Assembly: GCA_964636895.1 (NCBI GenBank)
Contig: CAZWUW010000027.1
Location: forward strand, 1-33,334
Origin: CAZWUW01 sp964636895
Lineage (GTDB): Bacteria; Bacillota; Thermincolia; Thermincolales; CAZWUW01
Direction of reading: 5' to 3'
DNA: 33,334 nucleotides
Shown: one piece after another, positions 1 to 7,131 of the stretch
Layout of the letters: each line of letters starts with the position of its first letter
Numbering within the stretch: the stretch's first letter is position 1
Made by a program: the position numbers and the translations under genes
The notes under the pieces: generated by a model
Told to the model about the DNA's origin: nothing
What the model saw: the letters and a program-made list of their open reading frames with translations, nothing else
The model's database searches: none

Positions 1-54
1 AGCAGAGGACTGAAAATCCTCGTGTCGGCGGTTCGATTCCGTCCCGTGGCACCA
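1..54 (+). tRNA. tRNA-Phe (GAA), 3' part
   Basis: The window opens inside a tRNA. The anticodon stem GAGGA/TCCTC encloses the loop CTGAAAA, giving anticodon GAA (Phe). The T arm GGCGG-TTCGATT-CCGTC and an encoded ACCA end follow. The D arm and 5' acceptor strand lie before the window. The short GTGTC variable loop excludes Ser, Leu and Tyr. An integrase gene starts about 190 bases downstream, so the tRNA 3' end is the likely attB/attL site of the element. Confidence 0.93.
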
Positions 55-67
55 TACTTACAGCCAT

Positions 68-107
68 AAGGCTTTGCGGTGATTAAACGCAGAGCCTTTT
101 TATTTTT
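68..107 (+). terminator. Rho-independent terminator behind tRNA-Phe
   Basis: The arms AAGGCTTTGCG and CGCAGAGCCTT pair with one mismatch around a 9-base loop and run into a T-rich tract. The position, 13 bases after the CCA end, fits termination of the tRNA transcript. Confidence 0.8.
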
Positions 108-247
108 GCAGCATTGTTGGACAAGTTGCGGAGCGGAGGACTTTTTAGTGGAAGGGGTTGATGTGACTGGGTTTCTGTTGAATTGAATAAAAGTTAATAA
201 CACGAAGATGTTCAGTCTCCGTGTCATTAGGAGGTGGGCAAAAGAAA

Positions 248-1243
248 TTGGCACATCTTAATAAATACAAAATCCGGGTAGCGGTCGGGGAAAACATAGC
301 AGCCTTGCTGCAACAATTTAAACAGGACAAGCGGCGCGAAAATAAGCGTGAAGCCACCATAACGACCTATGGGGTAGATGTGTCTTACTTCATCGACTGG
401 GCGGCACAGGGTGGCGTTTACAGCGTTTCTGACGTGTCTGAAAAATTAATACTGGAATACATCGATTGGTGCCTTAATAAAGACTGTGAGCATCCGATGC
501 TGGGAACGCAAAACAGGAAGCTCAGTCCGATTACAATAAATAAGCGATTACGGTCCATGTCGGCGTTTTTTTCGTGGTGCTATGAAAAACAGCATGTATC
601 CCTGCATCCGATGGCCGGGATAAGCAAGCTGACCGAAGATGAAAAGCCGATTAAGATATTGGAGCCCAATGAGGTTCACGCTATACTTGACCAGTTTGAT
701 AATTCCTTCTGCGGACTGCGTAACTATGCGATGATTTGCACTTTATACGGCACCGGCATGCGTGTCGGGGAAATGATACAAATATTAGATACAGATGTGC
801 AGGTTATCGGTGGCGATTATTATTTGATTTTGAGGCACACTAAAAACCGCCAGATTCGGAGCATACCGCTGACAGACGATGAGCTTTTAAAGGTGTTGCG
901 ACGCTGGCTGAACAGGAAAAGGCAGCGGGAATTTTACGCCGAAGGGGAGCCGCTGTTTCCTACTTACCGGGGAGCGGCGCTAACCGATTCCGGGGTTAGG
1001 CAGGTGATAGTCAAAGCCTGCAAACGCGCTGGCATAAAGGGCATCAAAATGGGGCCGCACACATTTCGCCATACGTTCGGCACAGAAATGGTTCGGGCTA
1101 AAGTGCCGGACCAGTACATTATGAAAATAATGGGTCACAAAACAAGGAAGATGATTGGTGTTTACACTCACTTGGACAATGCCGACCTGGCCGAAGCAAT
1201 GAGGGACCATAGCCCGGTGAGTCGCAATCTGAGGGGGCGATAG
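248..1243 (+). CDS. int: Tyrosine recombinase / phage integrase
   Basis: This is a site-specific tyrosine recombinase that presumably integrates the element at the tRNA-Phe gene. The N-terminal half is a SAM-like core-binding domain. The C-terminal catalytic domain shows the Arg in GTGMRVGEM, the HTFRHTFGTEM box (HxxR), the GHK motif and the nucleophile Tyr in VYTHLD. About 331 residues is normal for the XerC/D-like family. I chose TTG at 248 because AGGAGGTG (229-236) sits 11 bases upstream; the open frame reaches back to a GTG at 221 that overlaps that ribosome site. The last dozen codons and the TAG stop lie within the first of several 31-bp tandem repeats, so the C-terminal tail may have been altered by repeat expansion. 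The catalytic residues are intact and it should be functional. Confidence 0.93.
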   Translation: MAHLNKYKIRVAVGENIAALLQQFKQDKRRENKREATITTYGVDVSYFIDWAAQGGVYSVSDVSEKLILEYIDWCLNKDCEHPMLGTQNRKLSPITINKRLRSMSAFFSWCYEKQHVSLHPMAGISKLTEDEKPIKILEPNEVHAILDQFDNSFCGLRNYAMICTLYGTGMRVGEMIQILDTDVQVIGGDYYLILRHTKNRQIRSIPLTDDELLKVLRRWLNRKRQREFYAEGEPLFPTYRGAALTDSGVRQVIVKACKRAGIKGIKMGPHTFRHTFGTEMVRAKVPDQYIMKIMGHKTRKMIGVYTHLDNADLAEAMRDHSPVSRNLRGR

Positions 1244-1314
1244 CCCGGTGAGTCGCAATCTGAGGGGGCGATAGCCCGGTAGCCCGCAATCTGAGGGGGC
1301 GATAGCCCGGTAGC
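1209..1314. repeat. 31-bp tandem repeat, 3 full units plus a partial
   Basis: Units at 1209-1239, 1240-1270 and 1271-1301 each start ATAGCCCGGT and end CTGAGGGGGCG. Units 1 and 2 are identical; unit 3 differs at a few central bases. A fourth unit is cut off after 13 bases, exactly where the group II intron 3' end begins (1315). The first unit encodes the integrase C-terminus. The segment GAGGGGGCGATAGCCC is nearly the same as GAGGGGGCGACTAGCCC in intron domain VI next door. Confidence 0.9.
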
Positions 1315-3194
1315 ATCGAGTAGGAGGGGGCGACTAGCCCCCGACCTCTCACACCACCTAGCATGCGGGTCCGCACTAGGCGGTTCCCAAAGGTTGACGA
1401 AGCTCAAGATAACGAACAAGCAAGCTTTTCAGCCCTTGATTTCTCCAGTAGGAGGTATCAAGGGCGTTGTTTGTGTTTCGGGCCATTTCCCATGGGCCGC
1501 GACGGCTGTTCGCCATCTTATGTGCCGCCCCTTCCGGTACTCCCAGTCCCTTTAATTTTCTCAGTCTGGTTCCCGGCTTCTTCCATTGCTTCCAAAGGCA
1601 CATTCGCAATCTCCGGCGTATCCAGCCGTCCAGTGACTCACAGTGTGTTTTGGCAGAGGCGATTTGAAAGTAGCCAATCCAGCCCATTAAGTAGCGATTG
1701 ATTTTCTCTATTCGCTCCTCCATGGCTAATGGTTTGGTGCGGGAAGTAATCTCCCTGATACGGTCTTTGAACCGTTCTAGGGTCTTGGGTGCTAACCGTA
1801 TTGTTGCCTCTCTTTTTGCCAGGAAGCTAAATCCCAGAAACTTTCGTTTCCACGGACGGTCTACTGCACTCTTGTCCGAATTCACCTTAAGCTTTAACTT
1901 GCCTTCTACGTAGCTCGTGACTGACTCCATGACCCTAGTTCCTGCCCGTCTGCTTTTGACGAAGATATTACAATCGTCCGCATAGCGGACGAATTGGTGA
2001 CCACGCTTGGTTAGTTCCTTGTCCAAGTCGTCCAGCAGGATATTTGCAAGTAAAGGGCTCATTGGGCCACCCTGCGGAGTTCCCTCAGTGGTGGCTTTGG
2101 TGATTCCCTGCTCCATTACTCCTGCATTTAGATAGGCCCGGATAAGTTTCAGGATAGACTTGTCCTCTATCTTACGGGCCACCCTCGACATCAGAACATC
2201 GTGGTTAACCCGGTCAAAGAATTTCTCCAGGTCCATGTCCACTACCCACCTATGGCCTTCTCTAATGTACATCTGCGCCTGTTTTACAGCGTCATGGGCT
2301 CGTTTCCCCGGTCTAAAGCCAAAGCTGCTTGGGGAAAATTCTGGGTCAAATATGGGTGTCATCACTTGCAGAAGGGCTTGCTGGATTAAGCGGTCCATTA
2401 CCGTCGGTATTCCCAGTAGCCTGATTCCGCCTCCGGGTTTGGGGATTTCCACCCGTTTGACGGGATTCGGTTTATAGGTTCCCGTTAGAAGCTCTGCTTT
2501 TACTGTTTCCCAGCGTTCCCACAGGTGAGCTTGTAGCTGTTCTACTGTCACTCCGTCTACGCCGGGGGCTCCTCCGTTCTGTACCACCCGCTTGTACGCC
2601 ATCCTAAGATTGTTCCGTTCAAGCACTCTCTCCAACAAGTCGATTTGGTCCCCGCGAGAAGATTTGGCGACTTGTGCCGGTGAAGAACTCGGCGCTCCGG
2701 CATATCCTTGCGGTTTCACCGCTACCTTTTGCCGTGAGCCTTCATATGAAGTTTTCTGCTTTCTTTGCTCTTCTCTCGAACGCATCGTTTCTTCTCTCCT
2801 TTGAGTTCGGCCCTTCCGGTTTCGGGCGTCCCCTACTTCCGTACTATGGCCTCGGCTGACTCCTGCAGGTTCAGCATACCCTTGCGAGCATGGTTACCAA
2901 GTTACTTGGCTTACCTACAGGCCTCCCCAGATAAGAGCGTCATCTTTCCGCTCATGTACCCGCCCAAGTTTACTGCCACAGCCTTTGGCGGCTTAGGACT
3001 TTGCCATGGCGTGGTGGCTCATCCGACTGCAACAGCCTCGAATTGGGTTTGTATACCTCGGGTCAAGCGTTTGCCTCCGGCTTCCTTTAGATTCCGCCTC
3101 ACGACGGACACCTTTGCCCTTGGCTAACGGTAGGCGCTCGCCAGCCCCCGTTCGGGACTTTCACCCTAAAGAATGACGCCCATGCTGGGCGTAC
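1315..3194 (-). mobile_element. Group IIC self-splicing intron (retroelement)
   Basis: The element reads on the minus strand. Its 5' end is about 3194, beginning GTACGCCC, and is followed by the group II-like segment GGGTGAAAGTCCC near 3165. The 5' RNA domains fill 2786-3194 and the reverse transcriptase ORF occupies 1376-2785. Behind the ORF come a domain V-like hairpin (GTGCGGACCCGCATGC core) and a domain VI hairpin with a GGGGGC/GCCCCC stem, ending in CTACTCGAT at 1315. The 5' exon side is a Rho-independent terminator with its T tract, 6 bases from the intron start. That target, together with an ORF lacking an endonuclease domain, is the hallmark of class IIC introns. Both ends look complete, so the element may be active. 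The exact 5' base is assigned by eye. Confidence 0.9.
1376..2785 (-). CDS. ltrA: Group II intron reverse transcriptase/maturase
   Basis: This intron-encoded protein assists splicing and copies the intron RNA during retrohoming. After a basic N-terminus, the RT fingers/palm contain the LLGIPTVMDRLIQQAL block, SSFGFRPGKRAHDA, the QGGPMSPLLANI motif and the catalytic FVRYADDCNIFV. A group II maturase (thumb/X) domain with YLMGWIGYFQ and a basic C-terminal segment follows. At 469 residues with no HNH endonuclease domain it matches the compact class IIC proteins, which prime on nicked or replicating DNA. It has no gene-specific link to the phage functions around it. All core motifs are intact. Confidence 0.96.
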   Translation of the reverse strand: MRSREEQRKQKTSYEGSRQKVAVKPQGYAGAPSSSPAQVAKSSRGDQIDLLERVLERNNLRMAYKRVVQNGGAPGVDGVTVEQLQAHLWERWETVKAELLTGTYKPNPVKRVEIPKPGGGIRLLGIPTVMDRLIQQALLQVMTPIFDPEFSPSSFGFRPGKRAHDAVKQAQMYIREGHRWVVDMDLEKFFDRVNHDVLMSRVARKIEDKSILKLIRAYLNAGVMEQGITKATTEGTPQGGPMSPLLANILLDDLDKELTKRGHQFVRYADDCNIFVKSRRAGTRVMESVTSYVEGKLKLKVNSDKSAVDRPWKRKFLGFSFLAKREATIRLAPKTLERFKDRIREITSRTKPLAMEERIEKINRYLMGWIGYFQIASAKTHCESLDGWIRRRLRMCLWKQWKKPGTRLRKLKGLGVPEGAAHKMANSRRGPWEMARNTNNALDTSYWRNQGLKSLLVRYLELRQPLGTA

Positions 3195-3199
3195 CCGCC

Positions 3200-3232
3200 A
3201 AAAAAGGACACTCGCTGAGTGTCCTTTTTTTT
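3200..3232. terminator. Bidirectional Rho-independent terminator, intron target
   Basis: A perfect 8-bp stem GGACACTC/GAGTGTCC (3206-3213, 3217-3224) with a GCT loop has six A on the left and eight T on the right, so it can terminate in both directions. On the minus strand it directly follows the stop of the 71-codon gene at 3232 and precedes the group IIC intron by 6 bases. Confidence 0.92.
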
Positions 3233-3447
3233 CATAATCGCAGATTTAGTTTTTCCCCTAATTCAGTCAATGCTTTTTGTTTACAATTCTTACAACTGTC
3301 GGAGCAACTATCCTTAAGACCAACGGAGCTTGGGCAAAAAGTCGGGGCTTCATCGCCGTTTTTCCAAAATTCAATAAACTTATAAAGCATAGCCACAATT
3401 GATGCCGACTCAGTCTGTGTAAAATCCTCATCCTGTGATGCGCCCAA
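3232..3447 (-). CDS. Small Cys-motif protein, lysogeny region
   Basis: This is a 71-residue protein of unknown function. The start is TTG at 3447, preceded by GGGGGAG at a normal distance; an ATG just upstream is out of frame. The C-terminal half carries CPSSVGLKDSCSDSCKNCKQ, four to five cysteines likely to bind metal. The same pattern (CPSxxGLxDxC, then CxxC) occurs in the 58-residue protein at 5082, so the two look like paralogs. The gene is monocistronic, with its own consensus promoter (3496-3524) and a terminator immediately behind the stop. It lies between the integrase/intron and the repressor, so it is probably expressed in the lysogen. I do not recognise the family by name. Confidence 0.7.
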   Translation of the reverse strand: MGASQDEDFTQTESASIVAMLYKFIEFWKNGDEAPTFCPSSVGLKDSCSDSCKNCKQKALTELGEKLNLRL

Positions 3448-3495
3448 AATACATCTCCCCCTTGTTCGGCGAACATTAGTTTGTTGCTTGTATTA

Positions 3496-3524
3496 ATTAT
3501 AACAATCAAAAAAAAAACCTTCAA
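3496..3524 (-). promoter_or_regulatory. Sigma-A promoter for the 71-codon gene
   Basis: On the minus strand, -35 TTGAAG (3519-3524) and -10 TATAAT (3496-3501) are separated by exactly 17 bases of mostly T. An imperfect palindrome, CTTCAAGC/GCTCGAAG, overlaps the -35 box and could be an operator. Confidence 0.75.
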
Positions 3525-3603
3525 GCTATTTCGCTCGAAGAATTTCGACACATGTTATCTGCTTTTGTCGTATCGGTTTGGGTTTTAATGTATTTGGGGC
3601 AGT

Positions 3604-4068
3604 TCAGCCCTTGTGCCGCTTCAGGAGTTCAGCAATTGACTTTAAATCTTCTTCGGACAGTGAATTGACTTCTTCCTCGGTCAGTCCGGCATCCTGAGCT
3701 TTTTTGCCAAACATGATGTAGGCATCCTTGGCCTCTTGGGTCAGCCAGTCACGGATTTCAATGTCGTAATTTTTGAGCAGTACGTCCAGCGGCATTTGCG
3801 TGCCAATGGAGGGGTTGTTTTCAAAAAAGTAAGATATTTTTACGTTGAGTGCGTTAGCGATATCCTCTATGGTTTCCATTGACGGTCTGGCCCCGCCGTT
3901 CTTGATGCCCCGCTCCAGCTTGGATATAAACTGCTGGGTTTTGTTTACTTTAATCCCCAGTTCCGTGGTGCTCAGTCCACGGGTTTCCCGGAGTTCTCTC
4001 AGTCTGACAGGGAAAATGTCGTCTAGGGTTCTGCCTTTTTTTATTTTATCATCCAAAATCCGTTTCAT
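3604..4068 (-). CDS. XRE-family phage repressor
   Basis: This is a 154-residue transcription factor. After a basic 15-residue leader, residues about 20-76 form a lambda-repressor-like HTH: RLRELRETRGLSTTELGIKV, then NKTQQFISKLERG, then the helix METIEDIANALNV. The C-terminal half is acidic and helical, with no visible S24 peptidase Ser/Lys motif, so inactivation by LexA-type self-cleavage is unlikely. It is divergent from the small HTH gene at 4354, the classic repressor/Cro layout. A near-perfect promoter (4114-4141) drives it, and its -35 box is embedded in an ACAACTG dyad, suggesting autoregulation. A ribosome site GAGGAGAGG precedes the ATG. Confidence 0.9.
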   Translation of the reverse strand: MKRILDDKIKKGRTLDDIFPVRLRELRETRGLSTTELGIKVNKTQQFISKLERGIKNGGARPSMETIEDIANALNVKISYFFENNPSIGTQMPLDVLLKNYDIEIRDWLTQEAKDAYIMFGKKAQDAGLTEEEVNSLSEEDLKSIAELLKRHKG

Positions 4069-4113
4069 TTTTATTGGTACCTCTCCTCTATAATTGAAAA
4101 CATATTCTATTTT

Positions 4114-4141
4114 ATTATATCAATTTTATCACAACTGTCAA
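4114..4141 (-). promoter_or_regulatory. Repressor promoter
   Basis: On the minus strand, TTGACA (4136-4141), a 16-base spacer and TATAAT (4114-4119) form an almost ideal sigma-A promoter about 45 bases upstream of the repressor ATG. The dyad ACAACTG-T-CAATTGT (4131-4145) covers the -35 box. Confidence 0.85.
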
Positions 4142-4318
4142 TTGTTTTTTTTGTTTTTTCTGAATATTCTGGCTTGTAGTGGTTTGTCGAAAAGTCGGTA
4201 AAACCTTCTTGCACTAAACCATTGACGATTACAACTGAAAGTGGTAACATGAGAATCAGGAAACAAGCAAGGGGCGTAAGCCTTATCTTTTTCCACTACC
4301 TACAACTGAAAAGTGTAG
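4131..4318. promoter_or_regulatory. Operator cluster with ACAACTG half-sites
   Basis: Three related sites lie between the divergent regulators. At 4131-4145, ACAACTG is followed by an inverted copy with one mismatch. At 4231-4245, ACAACTGAAAGTGGT lies inside the rightward promoter spacer. At 4302-4318, ACAACTGAAAAGTGTAG has weak inverted symmetry (CTAC...GTAG). A further ACAACTGAAAAGCGT copy occurs at 10950. Binding by the XRE repressor or the Cro-like protein is inferred from position and symmetry only. Confidence 0.6.
4222..4250 (+). promoter_or_regulatory. Rightward early promoter
   Basis: TTGACG (4222-4227), a 17-base spacer and TAACAT (4245-4250) point toward the Cro-like gene and the whole early operon. 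The spacer holds an ACAACTG operator half-site, so repressor binding would block polymerase directly. Confidence 0.7.
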
Positions 4319-4353
4319 ACAGGGAGGCGGCACACAAAAAGGGAGTTGTGATA

Positions 4354-4542
4354 ATGTTTAAAATCAATCTGCGGCAGGTCAGAAAAACAAAAAAAATAAG
4401 TCAGCGGGTTTTGGCTGAAATGACCGGACTAAGTCAGCAAACAATAAGTGATATTGAGACTGGCGGAAATACAAACTTAGCCACCCTGGCAGGTATCGCC
4501 AAGGCGCTGGGTTGCCAGGTGACTGACCTGATTGAGGGGTAA
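4354..4542 (+). CDS. Cro-like XRE-family HTH protein
   Basis: This 62-residue protein is little more than one HTH domain: LRQVRKTKKISQRVLAEMTG, the recognition helix SQQTISDIETG, then LATLAGIAKALGCQVTDLIEG. This is the size and shape of Cro-type or small XRE regulators. The frame is open further upstream, but ATG 4354 is favoured because GGGAG (4341-4345) precedes it and the domain starts there. It is the first gene of the rightward operon and probably competes with the divergent repressor for the ACAACTG operators. Confidence 0.88.
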   Translation: MFKINLRQVRKTKKISQRVLAEMTGLSQQTISDIETGGNTNLATLAGIAKALGCQVTDLIEG

Positions 4543-4584
4543 TGATGCCGGGGTCAAAGACCTATTAATAACATTTCTGGGGAG

Positions 4585-5049
4585 GTGGGAGCAACTAAAA
4601 CAGTTTTAAAACTCTGTGGTAATTGTCTTCACCTTTTTTCTGTGCCCCGAAAAGAAGAAAAGCGGCGGAAATACTGTAAATTAAGCTGCAGCCAAGAGGC
4701 TAACAAAAAGCATCTTCGCCACGGTTCGGGGGCGGATAACCCCAATTGGCGCGGTGGTCGGACTTATCACAGCAAGGGGTATGTTTATATATGGAATCCC
4801 GGCCACAGGTTAGCAGATAAGCACGGTTACGTCCTGGAGCATTTGTTAGTGGCCGAGGAAATGCTTGGCCGGGAGTTAAATTCGGAGGAGGTGGTGCATC
4901 ACCGGGATAAGGTCAAGGATAACAATGTACCGGATAACCTGTTTATATTCCCCGCGGTGGGACTGCATACGGGGTTCCATGAAGCCAGAAAAAAGAATCC
5001 CGAAATAACGGAAGAAGGGTTTTTGGAAAAGAAAAATAGGGAGGTTTAA
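4585..5049 (+). CDS. HNH endonuclease with N-terminal zinc finger
   Basis: This is a predicted DNA-cutting HNH protein of 154 residues. The N-terminus has paired cysteines (CGNC, then YCKLSC), suggesting a zinc finger. NPNWRGG and a YVYIWNPGH strand follow. The HNH_3-type core is LEHLLVAEEMLGRELNSEEV, then VHHRDKVKDNNVPDNLFIF, with the catalytic HH pair near residue 105 and the Asn of DNLFIF. Such proteins occur in phages as free-standing homing endonucleases or nicking enzymes. The start is uncertain: GTG 4585 overlaps the GGGGAGG ribosome site and no better in-frame start lies downstream. It sits second in the early operon. Confidence 0.85.
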   Translation: MGATKTVLKLCGNCLHLFSVPRKEEKRRKYCKLSCSQEANKKHLRHGSGADNPNWRGGRTYHSKGYVYIWNPGHRLADKHGYVLEHLLVAEEMLGRELNSEEVVHHRDKVKDNNVPDNLFIFPAVGLHTGFHEARKKNPEITEEGFLEKKNREV

Positions 5050-5081
5050 TTCCTTCGATCAAGGGGGCGACACACATTTTT

Positions 5082-5258
5082 ATGGATAAGGACACGTTTA
5101 TTAAAAACGCTATCAGCTTTGTATTGAAAAGCAGTGAAACTATCTGCCCCAGCCGGCTGGGACTACAGGACCGGTGCGACGATTCGCAAACCTGCGCTGA
5201 ATGCCGGACAGAAGCGTTTAAAGAGGCAGGGCTTTGGCCGGAAGGGGGCGTGGAGTGA
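5082..5258 (+). CDS. Small Cys-motif protein, paralog of the 71-codon gene
   Basis: This is a 58-residue protein too short for most ORF finders. ATG 5082 follows AGGGGGCG at about 12 bases. The centre reads CPSRLGLQDRCDDSQTCAEC, closely matching CPSSVGLKDSCSDSCKNC in the minus-strand gene at 3232: a shared C-P-S-x-x-G-L-x-D-x-C block, then C-x-x-C and a nearby Ala. Four cysteines suggest a metal-binding knuckle. One paralog lies on each side of the genetic switch, one in the lysogenic and one in the lytic direction. No function is known to me. Confidence 0.6.
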   Translation: MDKDTFIKNAISFVLKSSETICPSRLGLQDRCDDSQTCAECRTEAFKEAGLWPEGGVE

Positions 5259-5272
5259 TGGGGCGTGGAGTG

Positions 5273-5386
5273 ATGAAAACTCTGGTTATCGCTATACTGG
5301 CGATGCGACGCAGCCGGAATAAGACGTCCAGGAAGTTATTGGGTGCAGCTATTCTGAAGTGCATAAAGGAGGGCGTGGCGGAATAG
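5273..5386 (+). CDS. Possible small basic protein
   Basis: A 37-codon frame starts at ATG 5273 behind GTGGAG and encodes a peptide beginning MKTLVIAILAMRRSRNK and ending KEGVAE. It is hydrophobic at the N-terminus, then basic. It ends in TAG (5384-5386), overlapping the region where SNF2 translation appears to begin, so it may act as a leader for translational coupling. There is no homology I recognise and a chance ORF is possible. Confidence 0.35.
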   Translation: MKTLVIAILAMRRSRNKTSRKLLGAAILKCIKEGVAE

Positions 5387-7131
5387 GAGATTGTGTTTTA
5401 ACCCTCCTCCAGCCCCCCGGAATGCGTCTCCGCTGCCCGGCGCAATACGATGCAGCAGCAAAACAAATCCCAGGGGTCAAACGCAACAGAGAGTCGGGTG
5501 CCTGGGACTATCCGCTATCTAAACACTGCCTACAGAAGCTCAGGGAATCTATCCCACGGTTGGCGGTTTCGCCGAAGATAATCAATGTACTGGATGCCGA
5601 GGATAAGCGGATCAAGGAAGCCATGGAGATAAAGTCTGGGAAGGTGCCGGAGCTGGAGTATGACTGGGCTACTGAACCCTATGACCACCAAGTCCTGGGA
5701 GTAGCCTGGGTGTTGAAAATGTGGGGCATCGGAAACACGGAGATTAATTCTGTGCGCGGCGCACTATTAACCGACACTATGGGGCTTGGGAAGAGTAAAC
5801 AAAGCATTGACGCCTGTCTATACGCCTACCAAAGAGGAGCATTTCAAAGGGTCCTGGTTATTTGCCCCGCCTCACTGAAGTATAACTTCGCCAAGGAGAT
5901 TGAAATTCATAGCGGCGGGATTGCCCGGTCGGTCGTTATTGACGGGGGCAAAAAGAAGCGGCTATGCCAGCTGGAGACCAGGTATCCAGATTCACTTACC
6001 TTTTATATCATCAACTATGAATCCCTGCGATTACACATCCCCGAACTGCAGGAAATCGTTAATTCACAATGTCTCATCGCAGACGAAGCCCACCGTGTAA
6101 AGGACATTAATTCGCAGGTTACAAAGGCTTTGTACTTCTTGCAGCCTGCTTATACTCTGCTGATGACCGGCACGCCGACACCGCGTGGCCCGGAGGATGT
6201 TTTTAGTCTGGCGCATTATGTGAAGCCCGGAATACTCGGTAAGTCGTATTGGAGTTTCGTTGACCGGTACTGTGTGACCGAGAGGGTTCATGCGGCACGG
6301 GACAAGCGGGCGCGGCAGATTGTGAATTATAAGAACATGGACGAACTGACGCATAGGCTGGACACGATTAGCCTGCGCCGGCTGGACACTGAGGTCCTGA
6401 ACCTCCCGGAGCAAACCTTCTATGATTACGACCTGGAAATGGCGGACGAGCAAAAGCGGTGCTACAGTGAAATGCAGAATTATCTCTATACCTACTTTAA
6501 AGACAAGACCAATGAGGAGATTCAGTCCGAGGCGGCCAATGCCTTTAGTCAGTTGCTGAGACTGTCCCAGATTACCGGGGGCGTACTCGCAGGGACTGAG
6601 GGCGCTGCATGGATACCCGGCAACGCTAAGGCCAAATATTTACAGGACTTACTCAATGGCGAGTTCCGTGGCGAAAAGGTTGTCATAATGTGCCGGTTCG
6701 TTAAGGAGATTCTGGAACTGTATAAGCTGTTCCCCGAACGCCGACCGGTGCTGATTTACGGGGACGTGAAGCCCGAGGATAGGCAAATGGCGGTTAACAT
6801 GTTTCAGAGCGACCCCGATTATACGCTGTTTATCGGTCAGATAAACACTGCGGGGTTTGGGCTAACGCTCACTGCGGCGAGGAAGATGATCTTCTATAGT
6901 AAGGATTTTTCTTGGGGCGTGGTAAGTCAGGCGGAGAAGAGAATCCATCGGATTGGTCAGACGGGTACTTGTTGCTACATCAATCTATTAGCTCGTTACA
7001 ACGGGAAAGAAACTATTGATCATCATATAGCTAAGGTATTGGCCAGGAAAAAGGCATTATCTGACGAGGTAACCGGGGATGCCGCTAGGCTGGTGTTAAC
7101 CAAAAATGAGATTATGGAGGTATTGAGTTAA
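5359..7131 (+). CDS. SNF2-family DNA helicase/ATPase
   Basis: This is a 590-residue superfamily 2 translocase. The N-terminus (about 12-70) resembles a HARP-like strand-rich segment (VLTLLQPPG...QIPGV...WDYPLSKH). Motifs in order: Walker A DTMGLGKSKQS (139-149), VLVICPASLKYNF (Ia), DEAH (242-245), MTGTPTPRG (III), then the C-terminal RecA fold with VVIMCRFVKEI, LIYGDVKPEDRQ, AGFGLTLTAA and the motif VI region QAEKRIHRIGQ. Such proteins accompany phage replication modules and remodel DNA at forks or during recombination. The start is doubtful: GTG 5359 has no ribosome site, whereas AAAGGAGG (5364-5371) lies upstream of an in-frame ATA at 5383, and the conserved N-terminal strand begins just after it. 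Confidence 0.93.
   Translation: MHKGGRGGIGDCVLTLLQPPGMRLRCPAQYDAAAKQIPGVKRNRESGAWDYPLSKHCLQKLRESIPRLAVSPKIINVLDAEDKRIKEAMEIKSGKVPELEYDWATEPYDHQVLGVAWVLKMWGIGNTEINSVRGALLTDTMGLGKSKQSIDACLYAYQRGAFQRVLVICPASLKYNFAKEIEIHSGGIARSVVIDGGKKKRLCQLETRYPDSLTFYIINYESLRLHIPELQEIVNSQCLIADEAHRVKDINSQVTKALYFLQPAYTLLMTGTPTPRGPEDVFSLAHYVKPGILGKSYWSFVDRYCVTERVHAARDKRARQIVNYKNMDELTHRLDTISLRRLDTEVLNLPEQTFYDYDLEMADEQKRCYSEMQNYLYTYFKDKTNEEIQSEAANAFSQLLRLSQITGGVLAGTEGAAWIPGNAKAKYLQDLLNGEFRGEKVVIMCRFVKEILELYKLFPERRPVLIYGDVKPEDRQMAVNMFQSDPDYTLFIGQINTAGFGLTLTAARKMIFYSKDFSWGVVSQAEKRIHRIGQTGTCCYINLLARYNGKETIDHHIAKVLARKKALSDEVTGDAARLVLTKNEIMEVLS

Noticed and set aside
1363..1701. Plus-strand frames inside the group II intron
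   Set aside because: They lie antisense to the reverse transcriptase and intron RNA domains and have no ribosome sites.
3267..3551. 94-codon minus-strand frame overlapping the 71-codon gene
   Set aside because: It starts upstream of the strong promoter's -10 box, has no ribosome site and lacks the Cys motif shared with the paralog at 5082.
6064..6453. 129-codon minus-strand frame inside the SNF2 gene
   Set aside because: It is a shadow of a gene with all helicase motifs on the plus strand.
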